A DNA stretch of 64,000 bases, taken from contig NZ_AUMD01000019.1 of assembly GCF_000430505.1 (NCBI RefSeq), forward strand, positions 124,001-188,000. Reading direction: 5' to 3'. The position numbers and the translations under genes are program-made. Positions 1 to 8,565 of the stretch are shown here, piece by piece. The notes under the pieces are model-generated. The model was not told the origin of the DNA. It saw nothing but the letters and a program-made list of their open reading frames with translations, and did no database searches. The stretch's first letter is position 1. Each line of letters starts with the position of its first letter. The stretch is from Eisenibacter elegans DSM 3317 (GTDB lineage: Bacteria > Bacteroidota > Bacteroidia > Cytophagales > Microscillaceae).

Positions 1-720
1 TTATTTTTTTTTGACATTGAAAATTATTTTTAGTAAACTTTTTATCTCATTTATAACTGTTTTGAAACCGAAATTAGTGAATTTAATATTAGATTTCGGC
101 ATAACTTCAATTGTTGTAAGGTGCAATTTGTTTTTTATCGCTTTTTTGATAAACTCTAATTCAAACAAAAAGCTATTTAATTGAGTGTCTATTAATAACC
201 TTTTTGCATTTTCATTAATTGCTTTTAATCCAGCTTGGGTATCATAAGCATTAAAACCTAATAAAAAGTAACTCGTCAATTTTAGAAGTTTTGATATAAT
301 TTTTCTTTCTTTAGGTAAAATATTATAATATTTATTATCCCTGTTACTTAAAATAATGTCATAATTACCATCTTTTAGTTTTTTATAAAAATCATACAAG
401 ATTTTTTCTCCGAAGGGGAAATCCAAATCAGTATATATGTAATGAGTGGCAGAAACGTTTTTTAATCCAGTTCTAATAGCATCTCCTTTTCCCTTATTTT
501 GATGATTGTGAATATATCTAACACAACCGAAATTTTGTTTTAAAACATTGATTTCTTGTGAAATATTAGTTGTAGATCCATCATTCACAATTAAAATCAC
601 AATTGTAATATCAATAAATAATTCTTTTATTATATTTATTGACTCAGACAACTGTTTTTCCCAATCTTTATGGGGATTGTATAATGGTAAAACTATGGCT
701 AAATCAGTCTTTTGTTCCAT
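1..720 (-). CDS. Family 2 glycosyltransferase
   Basis: A 239-residue GT-A fold glycosyltransferase resembling dolichyl-phosphate glucose/mannose synthases, which move a sugar from a nucleotide donor to a polyprenyl phosphate at the inner membrane. The nucleotide-binding segment LPLYN is at residues 11-15, NDGST at 46-50 and the metal-binding DLD at 98-100. There is no C-terminal membrane domain, so it is a soluble or peripheral form. It is complete, with its TAA at the window edge. Its start overlaps the end of the upstream GT87-like gene by 22 bases, so the two are co-transcribed and probably supply and use a lipid-linked sugar. The acceptor cannot be told from sequence. Confidence 0.85.
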   Translation of the reverse strand: MEQKTDLAIVLPLYNPHKDWEKQLSESINIIKELFIDITIVILIVNDGSTTNISQEINVLKQNFGCVRYIHNHQNKGKGDAIRTGLKNVSATHYIYTDLDFPFGEKILYDFYKKLKDGNYDIILSNRDNKYYNILPKERKIISKLLKLTSYFLLGFNAYDTQAGLKAINENAKRLLIDTQLNSFLFELEFIKKAIKNKLHLTTIEVMPKSNIKFTNFGFKTVINEIKSLLKIIFNVKKK

Positions 721-1847
721 ATAATAATTAGCTTTGATTTTAAATTAGGGAAAAAGATTTGGAATTGTATGAAAACCCATATCAAAACACAAGGAAGTGC
801 TTTTAATGAATAGGGTTTTACAAAATGTTCTCTTATATATGTAGGAAAAATATCAGTTGGAGATAAAACCGTGAGTATGTAAAATATACTAAATAACAAA
901 ATGCTAGTCCAACTTTTTGGTGTTTTTAAAAACCATATAAATACACCGGTAGAAGCGATAATATATGTTGGAGATTCAGATGCCTGATTAAAAATTATTA
1001 CCCATATTAAAATGTTAGCTAAAAAGATATGTTTAATATTTTCATAATTATTATTTATTAAAATTTTTATTATAGCACTAAGCATAACAAAAATACCTAC
1101 TAATTGAATTAAAGGTATCGAGGCTTCTTTGTAAATCAAACTTTTTATGATTCCCATAATGGATACCCCCGTATTAATGGAATAGTCTTGCTTTAACGAC
1201 CAAAACCATTGTTTATAAAGGATTAAAAATTCTGACAAAGAATAAAATAATAGAGGTAATGAGAAAATAATGATGAATGACGCAAGAATAGTCAAATAGG
1301 TTTTTATTCTAAATTTTTTAAATAGAAAGAACACATAACCTATCCCCCCATATCCTTTAATAAAAAAGTTTATGGCAGAATAAAAAGAAGCTTTTTGCAT
1401 TTTATTTTTTTCTACGGACACCATTGTAAATATAATAAAAGCAACTATCAAAGGGTTTGTTTGTAAATTTCCAATAGAAGTGTTTAGTTCAGGTATGATT
1501 AAATATAATAAAAATATTTTTTCATTTGTCTTAAAATCTAAACTGATGATACTTTTGTAATAGGTGAGTGTAACAAATAAAGTCCAGAGAATCATACCTA
1601 TCATAATAGGCAAATATGCAAAAGGAATGAAAAAAATGGCAAAAGAAGGGTTGTATAAAAAAACATCAAAAAATTTATCCGGGTATTCAAGATAAAGATT
1701 TTTATGTTCGAAGAAGTGAAACACTGCTTCTCTAAATATTATAAAGTTATTATACTGTCCTATAAAGTATTGTTGCAAAGCTATAATAATAGCAATAAAT
1801 GAATAAAAAATAAAGACTGTTTTTTGATTTAATAATCTTTTTTTCAT
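699..1847 (-). CDS. GT87-like (DUF2029) polytopic glycosyltransferase
   Basis: A 382-residue protein with about ten hydrophobic segments. The first is near residues 10-28, followed by a periplasmic loop (residues about 30-60) rich in aromatic residues and containing FREAVFHFF and LYNPSFAIFF, as in GT-C enzymes of the GT87 family. Members use polyprenyl-phosphate sugars on the outer face of the inner membrane. The gene overlaps the GT2 gene downstream, a pairing that fits lipid-linked donor synthesis followed by transfer. It is very AT-rich. The ATG lies 40 bases inside a palindrome end (CCGCTAAC near 1888). The family call rests on topology and motif resemblance only; the product is unknown. 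Confidence 0.65.
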   Translation of the reverse strand: MKKRLLNQKTVFIFYSFIAIIIALQQYFIGQYNNFIIFREAVFHFFEHKNLYLEYPDKFFDVFLYNPSFAIFFIPFAYLPIMIGMILWTLFVTLTYYKSIISLDFKTNEKIFLLYLIIPELNTSIGNLQTNPLIVAFIIFTMVSVEKNKMQKASFYSAINFFIKGYGGIGYVFFLFKKFRIKTYLTILASFIIIFSLPLLFYSLSEFLILYKQWFWSLKQDYSINTGVSIMGIIKSLIYKEASIPLIQLVGIFVMLSAIIKILINNNYENIKHIFLANILIWVIIFNQASESPTYIIASTGVFIWFLKTPKSWTSILLFSIFYILTVLSPTDIFPTYIREHFVKPYSLKALPCVLIWVFIQFQIFFPNLKSKLIIIWNKRLI

Positions 1848-1891
1848 TTAATTTTATATGCTAATTCTATACCGGGTCACTAATAACCGCT

Positions 1892-2233
1892 AACGTCAGT
1901 CTGTCCAAAAACCAACTCCTGCGAAGATAGCAAAAAGCCAAGAAAAATCCATAGCTTAGGGAATGAAATTTATACTCGGCAAAAACAGGGCTACTTACAG
2001 CCTCACAGACCCACTTGAAGCACTCGTTTCACCTGACAATGTAGTGCGACGGATAGACCTTTTTGTAGAAAGTTTAGCCCTAGCTCCTTTGGACTTTTGT
2101 GGCTAACTTTAAACCACTTACAGCAAAGATATTTTGTACTTTTCAAAGTATTCACACCCAACAGGCATCTCGCTACGAGCTTGTATCGCCTTGGTACAGC
2201 GTATTTTAATGAGTTTTTAGACAGATTGACGTT
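1892..2233 (+). mobile_element. IS1182-derived MITE, copy 1
   Basis: A 342-base element with inverted ends of about 20 bases: left AACGTCAGTCTGTCCAAAAA, right end reverse complement AACGTCAATCTGTCTAAAAA. Inside it, a reading frame starts MKFILGKNRATYSL and stops after 47 residues, matching the N-terminus of IS1182-family transposases. The rest of the transposase is deleted, so it can only move in trans. Two more copies of identical length lie at 13044 and 17494. This copy is the most diverged (for example LALAPLD instead of LDLAPLG). The exact ends are uncertain because the target sequence aacgt is itself partly palindromic. Confidence 0.8.
1963..2106 (+). pseudogene. Truncated IS1182-family transposase N-terminus (MITE copy 1)
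   Basis: Forty-seven codons beginning MKFILGKNRATYSLTD and including VVRRIDLFVESL, a segment typical of the start of IS1182/IS5-like DDE transposases. A stop follows immediately and no DDE domain is present, so it is inactive. The same remnant in copies 2 and 3 ends at the same codon, so the truncation happened before the element spread. Confidence 0.75.
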
Positions 2234-2363
2234 TTGCAGCTACCCGAAGGGCGGGACTTTTACCACTAAACTTCATTCGGAGAACTGAACTTTCGGCTAC
2301 CACAAAACTGTCATACGAAGCACTGCACCCGCCATTACGCCAAACCGCTGGTATATGCCGTTT

Positions 2364-3239
2364 TTATTTCTTTCGTTCTAAGCTGTCAATCAAGGGATTT
2401 ACTCCACCGTCATACATTGCTTTCATCATCCAGTTTACTGCCCAATTTGTCTTTTCGGGTGTTCCGCCTTCAATGGGTGGATGCGGGTCGTACTCCATAT
2501 CAAGCATAATGGCTTGTGCATACTTGTCACCATAAATATCTTTCATTATTGCTAATGACATATCCATACCTGCTGTTACTCCTGCACTTGTCCAATACTT
2601 GCCGTCTTGTGTGTATCTTTGATTGGCCGGAATTGCTTTGTACTTTTTCAAAAATTCTTCTTCTCTGTACCAATTTGTAGAAGCCTTTTTGTTTTCCAAA
2701 AGTCCTGTTGCACCTAGCACCCAAACACCTGTGCAAACTGCACCTGTATATTTGGTTGTCTTGTCAATTTTCCTAATCCAATCGTGTAGGCTGTTGTTGT
2801 ATGCTGCTTCAATAGTTCCAGTAAAACCGCCAGGAATTATTAAAATGTCTAATTGCGAAACCGAGTCAATAACTGTATTCGGCACAATTTCTACACCCAT
2901 CACGGTTTTGATATTTCCTTGTTTAATAGCAATAAGTTTTGTCTCTACACCCATTGCTTGTCCTAAAATGTATCTTGGACCCATAAGGTCTAAGTCGTTT
3001 ACTCCATCATAAACCAAAATGCCAATGGTTCTAATGTCGTGTTTGGGTTTGCCGAAAAACAATTCCATTGTATTGATATGGCTCTCGGGTGTAAAATTCT
3101 CAATTTCTTTGGCAAGTTTTAGAGAATCTTCTTTACTCATTACGACTTTTTCGGGTTGTTGTTTGACTTCTTCCTTTGCCTGATTATTACAAGCAAATAG
3201 CAAGGAAGCTATTGTGATTATTAAAATTATATGTTTCAT
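2364..3239 (-). CDS. DJ-1/PfpI family lipoprotein
   Basis: A 291-residue protein with a lipoprotein signal (lipobox LLFAC, Cys17). The DJ-1/PfpI glutamine-amidotransferase-like domain spans about residues 70-230. The nucleophile elbow is GAVCTGVW with Cys169, and an acidic residue lies in the strand TIGILVYDGV. Family members include chaperone/glyoxalase-type and isonitrile hydratase-type enzymes; which activity applies cannot be read here. Export to the envelope is less usual for this family. It is the last gene of a minus-strand operon: its ATG shares ATGA with the stop of the PepSY gene. It stops a few bases before the palindrome that bounds the module. Confidence 0.85.
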   Translation of the reverse strand: MKHIILIITIASLLFACNNQAKEEVKQQPEKVVMSKEDSLKLAKEIENFTPESHINTMELFFGKPKHDIRTIGILVYDGVNDLDLMGPRYILGQAMGVETKLIAIKQGNIKTVMGVEIVPNTVIDSVSQLDILIIPGGFTGTIEAAYNNSLHDWIRKIDKTTKYTGAVCTGVWVLGATGLLENKKASTNWYREEEFLKKYKAIPANQRYTQDGKYWTSAGVTAGMDMSLAIMKDIYGDKYAQAIMLDMEYDPHPPIEGGTPEKTNWAVNWMMKAMYDGGVNPLIDSLERKK

Positions 3240-3973
3240 TTTTTTTGATTTTTAAATTTTGATGTGAGAAAAAATAATAAAAAGCCTGATAAAATAGTTA
3301 TCAAGCCTAAAATAGAAAAACCTCGCAAAAGCCAATTATTGATATTGTCTCGATTTTCATAATCCATGACGTGCAACATCCACAAAAAATCAAAAATTCG
3401 CCAAGCATTGTTTCGATAAGTTTGCACCGTTCCCAATTCCGCAGAAACATAAACCGTTGTATTATTGGGTTTGTCAAACGTGATGGCATAAGCAGGCAAA
3501 GGCTTTTCTCGGTATTCGTGATGCCCGTTGGTTGTGGTCAAATATTCGGTTTTTAAGATTTCCGAAGGATTTTTCAAACTTTTTTTGGCTACTTCTTTTG
3601 CCTCTTGTTCGTTTAAAGCCGCTTTGGGCGAAAGGTTTTTCATTTCAAACAAAAGCACTTTTTTTTGAGGTTTTTCCAAATGAATTTGATAAAAAGCCTT
3701 GTCCAAAATCTCGACCACCTGAATATTTTTGAACGCAATTTGTGCTTCTTTTTTTTGCAAACTATCCAACAAAACCGATAAAGAGGCATTTTGAGCCTGA
3801 ATAGGCAAACTTTTTTTGTCGGCCCGCAGGTTTTCGCCCCTAATTTCGGCTATGTTTGTCCAACTGAAATACAACCCGCCGACTGTCCAAGCCAAAAATT
3901 GTATGCCCAAAAAAAAGCCTAAATAACGGTGTGCTTTTCGGACGTAGCGTTGTAATTTTGCTTTGCTTATCAT
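3236..3973 (-). CDS. PepSY-associated membrane protein
   Basis: A 245-residue protein with an N-terminal membrane segment (FLGIQFLAWTVGGLYFSW), a periplasmic region containing PepSY-like segments, and a C-terminal membrane helix (LLRGFSILGLITILSGFLLFF). Such PepSY_TM proteins accompany TonB-dependent metal or siderophore uptake and may act in reduction or transfer of the ligand at the inner membrane. The start at 3973 was chosen over an in-frame upstream codon because it gives a 4-base ATGA overlap with the DUF2911 gene, the same coupling seen at its other end. Its place behind a TonB receptor supports a role in metal acquisition; the substrate is unknown. Confidence 0.75.
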   Translation of the reverse strand: MISKAKLQRYVRKAHRYLGFFLGIQFLAWTVGGLYFSWTNIAEIRGENLRADKKSLPIQAQNASLSVLLDSLQKKEAQIAFKNIQVVEILDKAFYQIHLEKPQKKVLLFEMKNLSPKAALNEQEAKEVAKKSLKNPSEILKTEYLTTTNGHHEYREKPLPAYAITFDKPNNTTVYVSAELGTVQTYRNNAWRIFDFLWMLHVMDYENRDNINNWLLRGFSILGLITILSGFLLFFLTSKFKNQKK

Positions 3974-4542
3974 TGTATTTGTTGTATTGGAATAGTAATT
4001 TTTACTTTTTCCCAAGCGAATTCTATGAAGCCACTTTTTTCGTCTTTTGGAACAACTTTAAAACTAAGCCTTTCGGTGTGTTCGGTGCTATCGGGCTTTG
4101 CTTTCCAACGCAAAACGTCTTCTTTTTCCGAATATTCATCGGTCAGGTGTTGTTCCCAATTTTTGTTCAAAATCAACGTCCATTCGTCTTTATTAGGAAT
4201 GGTAAAAAAGGCGTATTTTCCTTTTTCGATGGTTTTGCCTGCTATTTTGACATTTTCAGAAAAAGAAATTGAGGTAGCATTGTGTGCCCCTGTAACCCAA
4301 ACTTCGCCTAAGGCAACCAAACCGCCCCAAATCATTCGTTTGCGAACCGCAGGCGAATTGTACTCGATATGTACGTGGGCATTGCCAATATTTGCCATCG
4401 ATACACGTTGCGGACTGCCTTTGGCGGTATCCGAAACTGCTTGACTTTGAGTATGTTGGCTATGGTCTTGCCGATTTTGTTTGCTTTCCGATTGGCAAGC
4501 CGCAAAGGACAAAGCCAAAAAAATAATTAGAAATAATTTCAT
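3970..4542 (-). CDS. DUF2911 family lipoprotein
   Basis: A 190-residue lipoprotein (signal ending LSFAAC, Cys16). The mature part carries the DUF2911 hallmarks: a core like NAHVHIEYNSPAVRKRMIWGGLVALGEVWVTGAHNAT, then a beta-rich segment with KGKYAFFTIP and EWTLILNKNW. The family is common in Bacteroidota and has no assigned function. It is translationally coupled to the PepSY gene by ATGA. A perfect hairpin at 4566-4593 separates it from the preceding gene, so it may be partly uncoupled from the TonB receptor transcript. Confidence 0.8.
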   Translation of the reverse strand: MKLFLIIFLALSFAACQSESKQNRQDHSQHTQSQAVSDTAKGSPQRVSMANIGNAHVHIEYNSPAVRKRMIWGGLVALGEVWVTGAHNATSISFSENVKIAGKTIEKGKYAFFTIPNKDEWTLILNKNWEQHLTDEYSEKEDVLRWKAKPDSTEHTERLSFKVVPKDEKSGFIEFAWEKVKITIPIQQIQ

Positions 4543-4565
4543 TTTAGTAGTTTTTTAGTGAGAAA

Positions 4566-4593
4566 GACTAACAGTTTTTGAAAACTGTTAGTC
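4566..4593 (-). terminator. Hairpin between small exported protein and DUF2911 genes
   Basis: A perfect 13-base inverted repeat (GACTAACAGTTTT and its complement) with a 2-base loop, followed on the minus strand by TTTCTCACT. It sits directly after the stop of the 4603-5001 gene, so it probably works as a terminator or attenuator. The weak U-run makes full termination doubtful. Confidence 0.6.
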
Positions 4594-4602
4594 CTTAGAA
4601 AA

Positions 4603-5001
4603 TTAGTGTTTTTCGTTTTTGCACAAACCGACAATTTCGTGGAAAACGTCATGCAAACTTGCCAAATCCTTTTTGATTTGCTCATCGGTGCTTTTTTTAT
4701 TTTTCACCAATTTGTCGAGTGCTTTGCTGTCTTTCTGCAATTTTTTGACGGCTTTTTGGATTTTTTCCGATTTGAATTCGGTCGGAATAGTCGATTTCGC
4801 CAAAACATTGGCTTTTTTAGCCATTTCACCGCTTCGAGTTTTGATAGGGTCTAAATTGCCCTCTTCGGAAGGATGAAAAGTTTCGGACATTACGCCGTGA
4901 AAGGTTTTGAGTTCTGTCCATTTGTCAAAAATAGATTGAGCCGAAACTTGTTGAAATGCCATATAAGCAAAACAAAAAAAGAATATTGTAATTTTTTTCA
5001 T
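4603..5001 (-). CDS. Small exported helical protein, unknown function
   Basis: A 132-residue protein with a clear signal peptide (MKKITIFFFCFAYMAFQQVSAQ). The mature part is lysine-rich and predicted helical: KWTELKTFHGVMSETFHPSEEGNLDPI, then repeated Lys/Ala/Leu segments. It ends with FHEIVGLCKNEKH. The His and Cys residues could bind metal and the helical pattern resembles cytochrome c'/b562-like bundles, but there is no CxxCH. The start at 5001 was chosen because the signal peptide begins there. It lies in the TonB receptor operon. I do not recognise the family. Confidence 0.65.
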   Translation of the reverse strand: MKKITIFFFCFAYMAFQQVSAQSIFDKWTELKTFHGVMSETFHPSEEGNLDPIKTRSGEMAKKANVLAKSTIPTEFKSEKIQKAVKKLQKDSKALDKLVKNKKSTDEQIKKDLASLHDVFHEIVGLCKNEKH

Positions 5002-5033
5002 AAAAAAGAAATTTAAAATTGAACAATGAAAAT

Positions 5034-5420
5034 TTAGTTTTGCCAAGCGTCTAATTCATCATTGAGGTATTTTTGATGAGATTGATTAGACAAAATAGTA
5101 GTTTTATCTTCTTTTTCTTCTACCAAAAACCAAGCTATCCCAAAACCCAATGAACAAATGACGCTAATAGCAATAAACAAAAACATATACACAGCCAAAT
5201 CATCCACATTGGTAGGATAAAATAAGGTTTTGAGCAATCCGAACAAGCAAAAAACTTGCACGACAAGCAAAGAACAAAGAATAACACTTACTATAAAAGG
5301 TAAGACTTTGAAAATTTGGCTAATACGCAAACCTACTTTTTCAAGCGTATTATAGTCTTTGCGAATTTGTCCATACTGATTGATGTAAGTACGTGAAAGT
5401 TTACTTTTTTGCGTTTTCAT
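5034..5420 (-). CDS. Two-helix inner membrane protein, unknown
   Basis: A 128-residue protein with two strong hydrophobic segments (about residues 38-65, VLPFIVSVILCSLLVVQVFCLFG, and 77-100, YMFLFIAISVICSLGFGIAWFLV) and charged cytosolic ends. It begins MKTQKSKLSRTYINQYGQIRKDYN. It starts 12 bases after the TonB receptor stop and so is in the same operon. No known family was recognised; its place suggests an accessory to the uptake system. Confidence 0.6.
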   Translation of the reverse strand: MKTQKSKLSRTYINQYGQIRKDYNTLEKVGLRISQIFKVLPFIVSVILCSLLVVQVFCLFGLLKTLFYPTNVDDLAVYMFLFIAISVICSLGFGIAWFLVEEKEDKTTILSNQSHQKYLNDELDAWQN

Positions 5421-5432
5421 AAAAAAGTGGTT

Positions 5433-7814
5433 TTAAAATTTTGCATTAAGCGTAACACCAAATGTTCTTGGAGCTGCTGTTCTTACACTTCTTCCAAAAC
5501 TACTGTCAGGGTTTCCAAAGGCTAAATACCTTTCATTGTTCAGGTTTTGCCCCCAAAAGAATAAGCTGTAATTGTCGTAATTCAAACCAATTCTTGAATT
5601 GATTAGTGTATAACTTGGCTGTTGTATTTGGTTTTGAATATCGGTATAGTAACTGCCAATATTCCGAACTTCGCCACGAACAACTGCTTTCAAGTTTGTG
5701 CTGATAGCATATTCATATTGAGCACCAAAGAAAATAGTGTGGCTTGGTGCATTAGATAGACTATTGCCACCAATTGCAGTTGTGGTTTCAACACCTGTTC
5801 CGAAGTTTACCCGCTTTAAATCAAAGCTTTTGTACTCTGTTTGGTTCAAACCAAAACTTCCGTCAAGTTGTAAGCCTTTTACTGGAATAGCCGAAACTTC
5901 CAATTCCAAGCCCATTGATTGTGCATCACCTACGTTTTCACGAGCATAAGTAAATGGAGCAACCAAATTAAAGAATTGCAAATTTTGCCACTGGATTAAA
6001 AAAGCAGATGCTCCAATACTCAATTTATTGTTTGCCAAGAAAGTTTTGTAGCCTACTTCGTAATTATTAGAATATTCAGGGTCAAAAGTTTGGCGAACAT
6101 TAGCTGGAACTTTTTGAGCATTTACGCCACCTGCACGAAACCCACGAGTGTATGTAACATAAATATTTGAACGGTCATTAAGGGCATAACTCAAAGCAAA
6201 TTTTGGTGAGATGGCTGAATAATTCCCACTTACGGTTGTGTCGGGGTTGATTTGAGTAAAAACTCCACCTGTAAATACGGCATCACCAAAACCGTTAAAG
6301 GTAGCTTCACGTTTTTCATAGTCATAGCGTAAACCCGCTGTTGCTTTCAATTTTTGTGTAAACTGATAACTCAACTCTCCAAAACCTGCAAGCCCAAAGT
6401 TATTTGCCTTGTTTCTGAAAATAGAATAAGTATCAGGAAAAAATGGGCTTTCAAAGGCTAGGTTGGTTGATGGTTCATAACCCACTTGTGAAAAACCATA
6501 AAACCCTGCCGTGTATTGCAATTTGCTTTCGGAATTTGAATTGATACGCAATTCTTGGCTATACACTTGTTGCGGTGGCAATTTTTCGCCAATAGCACTT
6601 TTGTAAAATGAATGGTAAAAACCCGGAAAGTCAATATCTTTAAAAGATAAGTCAATGGTTTGATAGGCAGTAATTGAAGTCAAGGTAAACTTATTCCCAA
6701 AGTATTTTGCTACCAAAGATGAGTTCAAAATATTACGTTCGTGTTCGCCTACTCTTGCCAAATTGATTTTGTCAGGATTTGCCAATGCTAAATCTCTATC
6801 CGCTTGTGAAACAAAAAAGCCTGTGTTATTGCTCCAATCTCTTTGTCCTTTAAGGTTTAGTGTTAGGCTTAGTCTTTTGGTTGGCAACCATTTTAAATAC
6901 ATATTGCCATAAAGATTTTTTTCTCCACCTACTGTTCTGCCGTTGGCTGAAGCGTCTGTTGCACCTGTTCCTGTGGTATCGTTTTTCCAATAGCCGTCTT
7001 GGGTTTGGAAAAGTCCATTCACACCAAAGAATAATTTATCCTTGATGATGGGTGTTTTAAAGCCAATACTATGGCGTTGCAAGCCCAAATTGCCTGCGCC
7101 AACTTCTGCAAATCCAGTGGTTCTGTTGGTCGGTTCTTTAGTGATGATGTTTACTACACCGCCCATTGCATTTCGTCCAAACAAAGTTCCTTGTGGCCCA
7201 CGCAACACTTCTATTCTTTCAATGTCAGTAAAAGCAAAACCATTGGCTAAAATGTCAATATTGTTTACATCGTCAATATAAGTTGAAACGGCAGGGTTTT
7301 CACTGAATACCTGAATACCACGAATGGATTGTACTTGTTGAAATGGTACACCTAATTCCTGATACGTGTAGTTGGGAACTAATGCCGTCAATCCGCCAAG
7401 CCCCCAAGTTCTTGTATCTTCAATTTTTTGGGCAGAAAGTGAAGTGATAGAAGTAGAAACCTTTACAATGTCTTCTTCACGCTTGTTGGCAGTTACAACC
7501 ACTTCACCCAGTGTTTGAGTATTTTCTGACAGCGTTACATCAACTGTTAAGGATTGGTCGGTTACTTCTATTTTTTGAATTTTGGAAGCGTAACCAATAG
7601 CACTGAATTGAATTTGATAAGTGCCTTTATTTAGGTCTAGGCTAAAATTACCATCTTTGTCTGAAACTGTTCCGCCTGAACTATTTAAGACAGCAATATT
7701 GGCAAAAGCAACTGCTTCGCCTGTTTGAGATTTAATTGTCCCTTTTATGTTTTGAGCAAAACTGCTCGTTGCCCAAAGGCATAACATTACTGCAATGATG
7801 TTTTTGAAACTCAT
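5433..7814 (-). CDS. TonB-dependent outer membrane receptor
   Basis: A 793-residue receptor. A signal peptide (about 1-20) is followed by a CarboxypepD_reg-like beta sandwich (about 22-100), a TonB box/plug region starting GEVVVTANKREEDIVKVS (about 104), plug signatures VLRGPQGTLFGRNAMGGVVNIITKEP (about 203-228), and a 22-strand barrel ending with a terminal phenylalanine (VTLNAKF). The plug and barrel are closest to siderophore-type receptors rather than SusC, and no SusD partner is present. The ligand is probably a metal chelate, given the adjacent PepSY gene, but this is inference. A hairpin in the leader (7870-7916) separates it from the small exported protein gene upstream. Confidence 0.9.
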   Translation of the reverse strand: MSFKNIIAVMLCLWATSSFAQNIKGTIKSQTGEAVAFANIAVLNSSGGTVSDKDGNFSLDLNKGTYQIQFSAIGYASKIQKIEVTDQSLTVDVTLSENTQTLGEVVVTANKREEDIVKVSTSITSLSAQKIEDTRTWGLGGLTALVPNYTYQELGVPFQQVQSIRGIQVFSENPAVSTYIDDVNNIDILANGFAFTDIERIEVLRGPQGTLFGRNAMGGVVNIITKEPTNRTTGFAEVGAGNLGLQRHSIGFKTPIIKDKLFFGVNGLFQTQDGYWKNDTTGTGATDASANGRTVGGEKNLYGNMYLKWLPTKRLSLTLNLKGQRDWSNNTGFFVSQADRDLALANPDKINLARVGEHERNILNSSLVAKYFGNKFTLTSITAYQTIDLSFKDIDFPGFYHSFYKSAIGEKLPPQQVYSQELRINSNSESKLQYTAGFYGFSQVGYEPSTNLAFESPFFPDTYSIFRNKANNFGLAGFGELSYQFTQKLKATAGLRYDYEKREATFNGFGDAVFTGGVFTQINPDTTVSGNYSAISPKFALSYALNDRSNIYVTYTRGFRAGGVNAQKVPANVRQTFDPEYSNNYEVGYKTFLANNKLSIGASAFLIQWQNLQFFNLVAPFTYARENVGDAQSMGLELEVSAIPVKGLQLDGSFGLNQTEYKSFDLKRVNFGTGVETTTAIGGNSLSNAPSHTIFFGAQYEYAISTNLKAVVRGEVRNIGSYYTDIQNQIQQPSYTLINSRIGLNYDNYSLFFWGQNLNNERYLAFGNPDSSFGRSVRTAAPRTFGVTLNAKF

Positions 7815-7869
7815 TTTTGAATCTGATTAAATGTTAGAAATTATGAACTTGGCATATGTACATAACATA

Positions 7870-7916
7870 CCCCAAAAGCAAGCTGCCGAAGGCAGTTGCT
7901 TTGCTTTTTGTTTGGG
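7870..7916 (-). terminator. Hairpin between 7935 gene and TonB receptor
   Basis: An extended imperfect stem (CCCAAACAAAAAGCAAAGCA... with complementary CAAAAGC...GGGG) around the core CTGCC-ttc-GGCAG. It follows the stop of the small exported protein gene by about 20 bases. It has no long U-run on the minus strand, so an attenuator or RNA-stability role is as likely as termination. Confidence 0.5.
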
Positions 7917-7934
7917 CAAAGTCCAAAAAAAACA

Positions 7935-8321
7935 TTAAATCAAATTGAGTTTTGGTGGTCGGAAGATGTCTTTGATGTACGAAGAAGTATGAAAACTATT
8001 GTCGTATGCAGCGTTGAGTTTACTCAAATAGATGTCTGCATACTTTATAAAGTCATAAGGCTTTGAAAAATAGCAATAAAGAACTTCGTATTTTTCCTTC
8101 TGATTTGTCGGGGCTTGTTTTTGTTCCTTTTCGTCTGCTTTGTCGAGTTGCTTTTTCAAATAACATTTACCTTGGCAAGTATTGTTCTTGATTTCTTTCT
8201 TTACGCAAAGTGTCTTAGCGATGCTTTCTTGATTGAATTTAAAGGAAACGACAATCCATATCTTGCTAAAAGGTTGCAAGAAAATGAGAAGGGCTAATAT
8301 GATTGTCGTTGCCTGTTTCAA
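7935..8321 (-). CDS. Small exported protein with Cys motif and C-terminal FRPPK
   Basis: A 128-residue protein with an N-terminal membrane/signal segment (MKQATTIILALLIFLQPFSK). It carries the motif LCVKKEIKNNTCQGKCYLKKQL (cysteines at about 39, 48 and 52), a Lys/Glu/Gln-rich stretch, LYCYF, and the ending DIFRPPKLNLI. Small Bacteroidota proteins with a C...C-x-G-x-C-[YH]-L motif often sit at the head of TonB receptor operons; their function is unknown, and metal handling is plausible from the cysteines. It heads the 8321-2364 operon and has a good -7 box at 8330-8337. Another first-of-operon protein (12527-12973) ends in a similar way. Confidence 0.7.
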   Translation of the reverse strand: MKQATTIILALLIFLQPFSKIWIVVSFKFNQESIAKTLCVKKEIKNNTCQGKCYLKKQLDKADEKEQKQAPTNQKEKYEVLYCYFSKPYDFIKYADIYLSKLNAAYDNSFHTSSYIKDIFRPPKLNLI

Positions 8322-8329
8322 TTCGGGTG

Positions 8330-8337
8330 CAAAAGTA
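8330..8337 (-). promoter_or_regulatory. Bacteroidota -7 box, TonB receptor operon
   Basis: Minus-strand TACTTTTG matches the TAnnTTTG -7 element, 9 bases before the ATG of the 7935-8321 gene. A TTTTG lies about 25 bases further upstream, slightly longer than the usual 19-21 spacing. Confidence 0.5.
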
Positions 8338-8415
8338 ATTCTTTATGTCGTGGTATCCTTGTCAAAATGCTTGTTTTTTGTCAGTAAGTCCGTTGGTTTG
8401 CGGTCGTCCTAAAAT

Positions 8416-8560
8416 AGCATATAACGTAAAAATGTTTGCGAAGGGTGGGATTTAATAGCACTTTCCACAAGGTTTATAGAAAGTACAAAAGCAAAAATTA
8501 CGCATATCACCCGCCTTTTGGCTACGCCGATTTTCAATTCGCAAATAGAATGTTGGCTGA
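8416..8560. repeat. Palindromic inter-module element 2 (uninterrupted)
   Basis: The left part is GCATATAACG ... TTTGCGAAGGGTGGGATTT. The right part is TCACCCGCC, then TTTGGCTACGCCGA. GGGTGGG pairs with CACCC and the flanking TTTGCG/CGCCGA segments form an imperfect stem. It lies between the stop of the 8566-8892 gene and the promoter of the TonB operon, so the large redox/TonB region is really two modules. It carries no MITE. Confidence 0.5.
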
Positions 8561-8565
8561 TGTAA

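Larger units (their letters stand above)
1888..2358. repeat. Palindromic inter-module element 1, interrupted by MITE copy 1
   Basis: The left end is CCGCTAACG. After removing the 342-base insertion, the left arm continues with a GC-rich stretch ending near AGGGCGGG, and the right arm (CACCCGCC ... CCAAACCGCTGG, about 2325-2352) is its imperfect reverse complement. It separates the glycosyltransferase module from the DJ-1/PepSY module: the DJ-1 gene stops 5 bases beyond its right end and the GT87 gene starts 40 bases before its left end. No gene is seen in this stretch of about 515 bases apart from the transposase remnant. The attC-like interpretation is an inference. Confidence 0.6.

Noticed and set aside
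2097-2288. 63-codon plus-strand frame across MITE copy 1
   Set aside because: It reads through the right half of the MITE out of the transposase frame and has no family resemblance; similar shadows occur in the other copies.
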